Below, piece by piece: positions 57,050 through 64,000 of a stretch of DNA of 64,000 nt. Location of the stretch: contig CM056588.1 in NCBI GenBank assembly GCA_029721435.1, positions 38,023,430 to 38,087,429 of the forward strand. Direction: 5' to 3'. The notes beneath the pieces were generated by a model. The model was not told where the DNA came from. It saw only the letters and a list, made by a program, of their open reading frames with translations, and did not search any database. The translations under genes and the position numbers were made by a program. The first letter of the stretch is position 1. Every line of letters starts with the position of its first letter. The DNA is from Gymnothorax reevesii (lineage: Eukaryota; Chordata; Actinopteri; Anguilliformes; Muraenidae).

Positions 57050-58950
57050 TATCAAATAGGGGACTGAAATGGGAAATTCAAGTTTCTGAGTAACTGAATG
57101 TAACACTTTTTTGAAGTTAAAAATAAAGGAAGCTTGGTTTATAAAATATTTTAATATTAATATTTATGGCACACTGCTCAAACAGAAGCGGTCAAGTTAC
57201 TCCAAATGTGCAATTGAACCACCTGAAATAGTACAAATGGCGACAGATGGCAAAAAGCTTGATCAGCAACGTTTTTACACTTTGTCTGTGGTGCGTTAGA
57301 ATTTACTTCAACAGCAGGAAAAACCAAGGCTCTGGATTTAAGAAAAAAGACTTCAGAAGGCATAAAAACAGGTGAAAAATTGATGGAATAATCAGCATGA
57401 CCAGTCTCAGTTAGGTATTAGGGCCTCAACCACTAGCCAGATCAGCTTGAACACACCTTGGCATAGAGTCGACAAGCGTAAAACTTTACTGGAGGGATGT
57501 TTGGTGTATTGATGGCGAAGAGTGACGTCTATACCACTTTGCTCCAAAACCTCTCGTGTTCAGCTGGTTTGGGATCGGCTGAAGGCAGTGGCATATGTTC
57601 AGGATCACCTTCATACTCTTAAAACCATTCAATAACTCTTGTGCCCTGTGGAGTTTGGGCCATTGCAACTTGGAAGACACCACTCCCATCATGGTAGGAA
57701 TGCTTCATTGCAGAATATAAAGGTGATCACACAGAATAACTCTGCACTGATTTGACCCCTTCCGATTTTAAGGGGACAAGAGGACCCAAGTCTTGCCCGG
57801 AAAATGAACAGAGGAGTCAGCATGTGTTATGTTTGTCCAAGCATTTCAAGTTTTCCCTTTAATTTGTCTCCCATCTGTATCTACATTTTTTGTTCTTACA
57901 AGTCCCTTAGAAACCAGAAATTGTTCACCAGAAAAAATGTTGAAAATTAATTGAACTGCTTGCATAGGGTGATTTGAACACTTTGTCCACTTCTAAAAAT
58001 TAAGAACCGAGTGTTTGACTCGATTCTTTTACTTTGCGCACAAGTGTGCAGTTTCCTTTTTGACTCGTTTTGCTGAGTGGGCACTTGCAGAGTCGACTCC
58101 AGTTTGTGCTCCACTCTAACGAATATTAAATTTCAGGACAACCATCTTGTGACACAACCAAACTGAAAAGGCCTGCACCACAGAAACAGTGAGACATTGC
58201 TGTTTAACTCCAAGTTGCAACAATACAGCCAAACCACACCAGCCATAACTCATTAAGGACAAATATCCCTGATCTCTGGTCCAGGTTTTCAATCCTCCCA
58301 GGCATTTTACCAGAACAATTAGTGCTGCTGTAGACAGACAGGACTGAGTCTGGTGACCTTATGTAAAGGCAGGGGGAAAACCAGCTAATATCACCTACTG
58401 GGATCAATAAATAAACAATAGTGCAAGCAGCTTATTCTATCCTGAAATACCACGGCGCTTTAAGTTCCCATTACCATTTCCCCAAGCGACCATTTTTGAT
58501 TCTCTGGTGACCGCGTCCCTCTGCAAAGCATCCCACAAACAAAAAACAGGGCATAATGGGACACAGTTACACATTTTGGAAATCAGCTGTTCTGATTTAC
58601 TGGTAAAGCAATATTTAAATATGAGGACACAGGAGACAAAAAAGGAGCAAATTTTTGTCCTTCTCCTCCCTTATGATAATTCTCAGGGTAGGGCTGATCC
58701 AGGATCAGTTTAGCCTTCAAGCTCATAAAGGTAAAGGCAGTTTGATACTTTTAAGACCTGTCAGATGTCTAAGGAAGTGTCGAACAAAACTGATGTTTTT
58801 ATGCAAACATGGCAGATGACATTGCGACACAAGCAGTCATCTCCATGGTTAACTATATATTTACTGTTTTATAACCAACAATTGCTAAAGCAACTGTAAC
58901 AACTTTCTATTATCCATAACAACCACCAAACTCTCCATCCATTCAGCCAA
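57050..58950. other. Intergenic with one transposon-like fragment
   Basis: Contains the fragment at 57425-57725. Otherwise only short frames. Confidence 0.4.
57425..57725 (-). mobile_element. Degenerate DNA-transposon-like fragment
   Basis: 'tactggagggatg', 'tggcatatgttcaggatcac', 'aaaccattcaataactcttg', 'tgccctgtggagtttgggcc' and 'agacaccactcccatcatgg' occur in the order seen in a multicopy fish repeat whose reverse strand encodes a transposase-like protein. No intact frame remains. Superfamily not determined. Confidence 0.45.
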
Positions 58951-58952
58951 TT

Positions 58953-59096
58953 AAGCAATATCACACGAGCGGGAGTGATGCTGTTGCTGAATATCATCAC
59001 AGCTGTGATGGCACGAGGTTGAGGTTGAGTGCCAAAGATATCACAGCCGTGATGATATTCAGCAACATCATGACGACCTCGAGTGCGACATTGTTT
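58953..59096. repeat. Palindromic MITE-like hairpin, ~60-bp arms
   Basis: 'caatatcacacgagcgggag' with 'tgctgaatatcatcacagct' pairs with 'gccgtgatgatattcagcaa' and 'gacctcgagtgcgacattg' around a ~25-base centre ('cacgaggttgaggttgagtg'). Fish genomes carry many copies of such 'tcacacgagcgg...tgatgatattcagcaaca' foldbacks. Non-coding. Confidence 0.75.
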
Positions 59097-59099
59097 TTA

Positions 59100-59870
59100 T
59101 GCAACAGTTCTACAAATGCCACTTCTTAGTTGATGGCAATAAGTGACAACAGATGATGATTTCTTTGTTTATTTAATCAGTTATGTGGCTTTGCCAGTGA
59201 AAATAGTTCCACAAATAGATCGGGACTTGACTGTTGCCAAAAATGTAGCGCTAAGTTTGTGGTTGGAATTTAGTGCAATTAACGGTTATTAAAACACCTG
59301 TGAGCGGAGCAATTTTGCTGTTTTTACTGTGTCCCAGTGATGTTGCACTTCATCAGCACTCATGGAATGCCTCGTCTGATCAAATCACTCAGTCGGAACG
59401 AACTGTTGTATAATGAATACAAAAGACAGGTTCTGCAACATCACAAATATGCGACAGGTACAAGACCATTTCGGATGACACTTTTTCAGTCTCTCTGACA
59501 CCACTTTGGTTGTCAGACACTGTCGACAGTCACCTCTTATGAGTATAAAACTGCCATATGGCTAGGGAAAAAAGTAAAAACTGATCTGAGAACAGCCCCT
59601 CTGACACATTTTGTCTATTGGCCCCGTAATCTGACACGCACCCTCCCACCCAAAGGTGTACACACTTGCAAAATACACCATCCCTCCTCACTGATGCACA
59701 CAGCTGATTTGATTTTGTATGCACGAGTGTGCATCTATAAATAAACCAATGTATAATTTGAGCAGCCTTCACGGCTTGAGATTTCCATAAGATAGACATA
59801 AATGATCAAGCATTTGCATCTCATTACGAGTTGCAGAAGAGTCCGTCAGCAGAGGGGTAGAAACTTGATC
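59100..59870. other. Probable 3'-flank of the minus-strand gene
   Basis: This lies downstream of the stop codon at 59875, so it includes the 3' UTR of the gene. No AATAAA on the minus strand is close to the stop. The nearest candidate is 'tttatt'-type sequence further left, and the polyadenylation site is not placed. Confidence 0.3.
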
Positions 59871-59874
59871 TGGG

Positions 59875-59996
59875 TCATTTCTCGATGAAAAGATGTGCCA
59901 GGCTTCGTCGGGCCTTCTCGATGCTCTCGAACGTGGGCGCGCCGTGAGGCAGTTCTAACCGGTCATGCTCCGACACCATGATGCCCTCCGCCTCAG
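59875..59996 (-). CDS. Terminal coding exon of an unidentified host gene
   Basis: Reading the minus strand, intron sequence 'gtttattttag' (59997-60007) precedes the exon. The exon's first two bases complete an Ala codon, then come EAEGIMVSEHDRLELPHGAP and TFESIEKARRSLAHLFIEK and TGA (59875-59877). Codons are GC-rich at third positions, unlike the surrounding AT-rich DNA, and the frame joins in phase to the exon at 61250-61360. The peptide is acidic then basic/helical, with no membrane segment. This is the C-terminus of the protein. I do not recognise the family; it is not a transposon protein I know. Confidence 0.85.
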
Positions 59997-60009
59997 CTAA
60001 AATAAACAC

Positions 60010-61243
60010 AAGCAACATTTAGCTTCTGAGCCGCATCTTCAATATTTTGCATGCTTCCCAAATGCAACTTGAATTTAACTCATAGCACAGGCTAAGCTCA
60101 TTTGACATGCGTAAAGCACATGAAATGAAACAAAAACTCAACATTTTTCAAAAACCCAAGCAAGATCACATTCTCATCGATATCCCCCGGTACCATGAAA
60201 TCACTATTTCCAATCCGATCACTGTCATGACTAGTAGCATACACACACACAGTCTATCCAAGTAAAATACTTTGAGAAAACCGGTCGCCTCTTCCATGGA
60301 CAGATAGATGGACAAAAGGACAGACAGACACGCTCCACTGAAATATCCCCTGATCCACTTTGTGTCATGGGGGGAATAAAAATCCCACAAGCCAAAATGA
60401 ACCTGAAGGTCAGTGTATTGCAGAATCTGCCACAATAAGCATAACTTAAACAGAAATATTTTGCAACATCCTTGTATTAATTATTCAATTTGTCGAGCAC
60501 CCTATATTAATGAATATAATCACTGGGTCCAACTTTTAACATGAATTCCAAGTTCAATACTTAGAAGCAAACACCCCAAGTTCATTTAATAAGCACCCTA
60601 AAGCAAAACCTTTGCCAGAGCAAAGTAGAAAACTTTGTATTAATGTCAAAACCCCCCAAATGAAATATTTATATTTCATTACTGTGGAGAATTAAACTTT
60701 AAAATTATTAATCTTTCATTGAAAGCATGCACTTTTTTGCCGCCGTTCTACGCCGCAGGGTAGGAAGGCCAGACAGAGATTTCCTCGGTATCCATCAAAA
60801 CCGCCCTTATTCCCCAAACTAATAAAAAAAAAGAAAAAAAAAACAGCGGGCGCCGTTGTATTCAATGCTTGAGTCATTTGCGACCAAAGGAAATTTTGCT
60901 CTGATCGAGGCCGGCAGCCGTGATGAGGAAGCCAAGAGAAAGGAGACATTGGAAAGATTTCTACTTTTGATTGCGCCGAGTCCTTCATTTTGTATGGGGA
61001 AAACCAGGAGAGCTGGGCAGTGTCTGAGACTGCGAACTCGCAAACGCTACGCTAGACGATAACGCTGTCGAACCAGCAGACTTAAAATACTCAAAAGATA
61101 AACACATTTTCTTGATTTGCTGCCATGAAGAAGTACATTAGCCGAGTGTGGGAACGGTGTCCTCGAAAAAAACGGCGTCAACTAGAAATTGTGCCGACTG
61201 TCCGATGCATTCTACGTTCTGTATTATAGATTCATTCTATAAT
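60010..61243 (-). other. Intron between the two exons
   Basis: The intron runs from donor GTGAGT (61244-61249, minus strand) to acceptor TTTATTTTAG ending next to 59996. It contains a 'ccccggtacc...acagacagacacgc' dispersed repeat (60170-60380) and a poly-A/T stretch (60823-60843). The plus-strand frame at 60856-61062 lies within the intron and has no support as a gene. Confidence 0.7.
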
Positions 61244-61249
61244 ACTCAC

Positions 61250-61360
61250 CCTGGCATTGAAAAGTGCCTAACTCTTCCTCATAGACCTTTCTGACTGACT
61301 GGACCAAAAGACAGATCCGCATCATCCCACTGGTAATGCCTATGAAGTGCAGTTCGCTGC
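61250..61360 (-). CDS. Penultimate coding exon of the same gene
   Basis: On the minus strand the acceptor is 'atgcttttcag' (61361-61371) and the donor is G|GTGAGT (61244-61249). The 111-bp exon starts with two bases of a split codon, encodes SELHFIGITSGMMRICLLVQ and SVRKVYEEELGTFQCQ, and ends with one base (phase 1). It connects without frameshift to the Ala codon opening the 59875-59996 exon. Both splice sites fit consensus. The sequence predicts helices (MMRICLLVQSVRKVYEEEL) and is not repetitive. Earlier exons must lie beyond 61371; none were found with certainty up to 64000. Confidence 0.85.
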
Positions 61361-61371
61361 CTGAAAAGCAT

Positions 61372-62875
61372 TTTCCAAATACACCATTTAAAACATGGGA
61401 ATGCATACAGAACGCAGGGATTTTACGTAAACTACATTCACAGAAAACTGCCTATCCATAAACCTCTCTGGCCAGTGTAGCAGTGTACTCAACTTGCTGT
61501 AAAAAATAAACTGTACATTCCATCTACGAGGCAGATCCATCTATCCAAAGCGACGCACTTGGTCAGGCAGTGCGCCATTAGCAGTATGTTGAGTAAACAG
61601 TACATGACTGCTTCAAGGAAACAACAGTCAGGAAGCTGCTTTAGCCAAGGCCCAAGTTTTTTGAGCTGGTTTCCACAGGCACTTGACAGCCCTGTCCAAA
61701 AAATTACATCCAGCAAGTACTGGACTAGAGGGCTTCAAAAGCCCCACACCGGATAAGGCTCTGCGCTAAACACAAAGAGCAGATCAGGATGTCGGATACA
61801 AGACGATGACATGAGACAGGAAGATAGCACCTTCTTGTAAGGCATATGTACAACCCATGTTCAAGCTACGCTTATGTCATGACATTCTTATGAAGTAGCT
61901 TATTGTGACTGACATGATTATATGGCTGTTACGATTTCAATCTGCTGCCAAAGAAAAGAAAAAAAAAAAAAAAAAAAGAGTTCTTGGCTAATCAATTGTG
62001 GTGAATTTATAAATACACCACACGTTCTGGAAAGAAACCCCAGAACTCAGAGCCATTACTTAGTGATAGATATGGGGTCACTTCATAGCGCAGGGGCATT
62101 TCATATAGAGCTCAATGTTACAGTCTGTGAAATTCTACGGACCGTCTTAATTTGACAATGCATAAAGCTTCCTGAAGATGACCAGTACAGAATTTACATT
62201 TCAGGCAGCCTTAAAAAAATACCGTAGGTCAGCAATGTGCAGAAAGCCCCAATACATTCGATTTGACAACAGCTTATAAGCCACTCAATAACTGCTAACA
62301 ACAACATCCTTTGTGACAAGAAGCCAATTTCAGTTCTCAGTCACACTCAGAACAAGGTGAAATTGCCTACTAATTGTTCATTCATTAGTGCCCTGCAAAA
62401 GGTGGCAAAACTGTGCTTATTTTGCTGAAATGGCACTTAGTTCTGCTTTCAAATAACTGAAATTCACTGAGCGACGGAAATTTTTCAGCCGTCAGGAGAG
62501 CCAGCTCTTGCCATAAACAACTTCAGTGGCATCGCAGCACCATCATCTTCCCTTGTCCCTGCAGGAATGACTGCTTATGACAGCTTAGTCTCTCACACCT
62601 ATTCAATCATTTCTCTCCCCCAAATTCTCACTTCAACAGTCAGAGCTCTGAGGAACAGATGGCCATCTGTTACTTACACAAAATAAAGGGAAAATTTTCA
62701 CCATTTTTTTCTGGAAAAACAGAAAATTGGAAATCTCACAAATTGCTCTTTTCTACAGACACACAATTGTAAAAAATAAATCACATAAAATTACCAGGCT
62801 TACATAAAAACCTCCACTGTGCATTACACTTTTGCACTGTACACACGCACCACTTTTCATTGTACGCTCGAACCA
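61372..62875. other. Probable intron of the minus-strand gene
   Basis: No further exon found. It contains a poly-A tract (61951-61976). Confidence 0.4.
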
Positions 62876-62879
62876 CTTT

Positions 62880-63165
62880 TTATACGCCACCAGAGGCGGT
62901 CGTATATTAGCGTCATTCGCTCCGTTCGTCCATCCGTCCGTCTGTTCGTCTGTTAACATTTGGCTTGTCCGCAAATTTGTATGCAAAGCTTCAGGCCGAT
63001 CGGGACTAAACTCCACAGGAACATTACCTGGGTCAGGGTCTAGATACCGAATGACTGTCGCCTCCGTCGCTCCAAGATCAAGGTCACACATCGAGGTCAA
63101 AAGTCAAATTTATACCAAAATGTCGTCGGCGTATAATGTACCAGCTCCTGGTGCTCTTGTTTTTT
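62880..63165 (+). mobile_element. Dispersed 'cgtccgtctgttcgtctg' repeat
   Basis: 'tatacgccaccagaggcggt', then 'cgtccatccgtccgtctgtt', 'ggcttgtccgcaaatttg', 'gatcgggactaaactccaca', 'gatcaaggtcacacatcgag', 'gtcaaaagtcaaatttatac', and an end 'ggtgctcttg' plus T-run (63159-63170). The layout and the terminal homopolymer suggest a SINE-like or non-autonomous element. It is common in marine animals from memory; class uncertain. Confidence 0.5.
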
Positions 63166-63169
63166 TTTT

Positions 63170-63690
63170 TGGTACACCAGTCAGTGTGCCGAACAGCGAG
63201 CACTGAACTAATCCACAAACTGGATAGCGGTTGACCTTCATCTGAACAAACATTAGAATGGGCAAAACACATGAACTAAGTGCCATCGACATGAAGTGCT
63301 ACGTGGTATGACTGTTGGTGCCTGGCACGGTGGTGTCGGTATCGGTATCAGAAATGGCAGCCCTCCAGGAATGATCACACACTATAGAGACTAAAGAGAC
63401 CGGCGTGATTAACATCCAGAGAGTGGCTCTCCTGCAGCCAAAAACAGCTTCTGAATGAGAGCAGTAAGAGGGGAGTAGACATTAGAGAGGCCGCTGGATG
63501 ATTCACACACTTTCTGCTAACACTTAATGTACAGCAGTGGTGTACAGGCTAGCATCTCAGAACACTTGGGCTTCAACAGAAGGCCATCCCAGTATCTACT
63601 CCCATCAACCAAGAACAGGACGATGAGGCCAAAAAAGGTAAATACTCAAAATGGAAAACCAAAGACTAATAAAAATATCCCTGCCTCAGA
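63170..63690 (+). pseudogene. Tc1-like transposon relic
   Basis: In order: 'atctgaacaaacattagaat', 'gggcaaaacacatgaactaa', 'gactgttggtgcctggca', 'acatccagagagtggctct', 'cagcagtggtgtacaggcta', 'gcatctcagaacacttgg', 'agaaggccatcccagtatct', 'actcccatcaaccaagaaca' and 'gacgatgaggcc'. These correspond to the transposase gene from start codon context to the segment before the first catalytic Asp. The middle (63330-63380) is disturbed and the catalytic half is absent. Same family as 9410-9705. Confidence 0.7.
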
Positions 63691-63699
63691 AAAAAAAAA

Positions 63700-64000
63700 A
63701 AATTATTTTTGTTCAGACCTGCTGATGCTAAGGTCAGATTCCAACTGAGTGACATTTTAATGAAACACAGTCCTGAAGCCTTGCTACTGACCTTTCTGAC
63801 ATCAGTTCGCCCCTTGTCAGATGAGTATATACAGCAGGATAATGCATCGTGTCACTGATCACACGTCAAACTGCATCCACAAACAGGATGATGACAGTTT
63901 CCCTCCCAAGGCCAGCGCAGACCCAGATCTCAAACAAATAGAGCAACAGTGAGCTGTGGCGGATGTCATCTGCAGCATGAATGCGTTGTTGGCAAATATG
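63700..64000. other. Unrecognised edge sequence
   Basis: The minus strand has an open stretch from the window edge (IFANNAFMLQMTSATAHCC... frame, 63890-63999). It lacks a convincing donor site, so I cannot call it an upstream exon of the gene at 59875-61360. Confidence 0.25.

Noticed and set aside
63890..63999. Upstream exon of the minus-strand gene (…FANNAFMLQMTSATAHCC…)
   Set aside because: Open frame at the window edge but no acceptable splice donor in phase; left uncalled.

Overview
The window is nuclear DNA from a vertebrate, almost certainly a ray-finned fish. It is AT-leaning and intron-scale. It is crowded with fish-type transposon families: Tc1-like elements from several families, hAT and TTAA-flanked MITEs, a PIF/Harbinger relic, a CR1/L2-type LINE with an SGNH-esterase ORF1, and Gypsy-style solo LTRs. 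It also holds long (CA)n tracts, minisatellites and several large inverted repeats. No bacterial or organellar signature is present. Nearly every long open frame is a transposon relic, a tandem-repeat frame or chance.

Layout. 1-8.6 kb: mostly unrecognised intergenic sequence with one ~2 kb transposon-like segment (1757-3720). 8.7-9.7 kb: a LINE chimera and a Tc1 relic. 10-13 kb: low-complexity DNA. 13.2-16.3 kb: two 33-bp minisatellites, with a diverged foldback element lying inside the edge of the larger array. 16.4-20.5 kb: (TG)n, a LINE tail and CCAAT-rich degenerate minisatellites. 20.6-23.7 kb: a Tc1 transposase C-terminus and three MITEs. 24-28.7 kb: low repeat content, a Z-DNA-type CA/CG tract and a CpG-containing stretch with one weak exon candidate. 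28.7-35.3 kb: a 2 kb Tc1 element followed at once by a 4.5 kb near-perfect palindrome. 35.6-43.4 kb: two related solo LTRs around a Tc1 relic that has a second repeat nested in it. 44-49.8 kb: a Tc1 fragment, a hairpin, a 3.4 kb CR1-like LINE and a Harbinger relic with a Myb-like reading frame. 50.5-50.8 kb: a GC-rich promoter-like block. 51.7-52.9 kb: a hAT MITE and a GATATC-rich repeat field. 53.2-57.0 kb: a second large, older foldback. 59.9-61.4 kb: two genuine coding exons on the minus strand. 62.9-63.7 kb: a dispersed repeat and another Tc1 relic.

The only host protein-coding sequence I can support firmly is the last two exons of one minus-strand gene (59875-59996 and 61250-61360). They join in phase through consensus splice sites. 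I could not name the protein. The most unusual structure is the 30758-35301 palindrome: arms of about 1.9 kb, a 0.8 kb spacer, TTAA at both tips (or a TGTA flanking duplication), and nested palindromic arrays inside each arm. It looks like a recently mobile or recently formed giant foldback. Two further foldbacks (15194-16202 and 53168-57047) show the same architecture at older ages.
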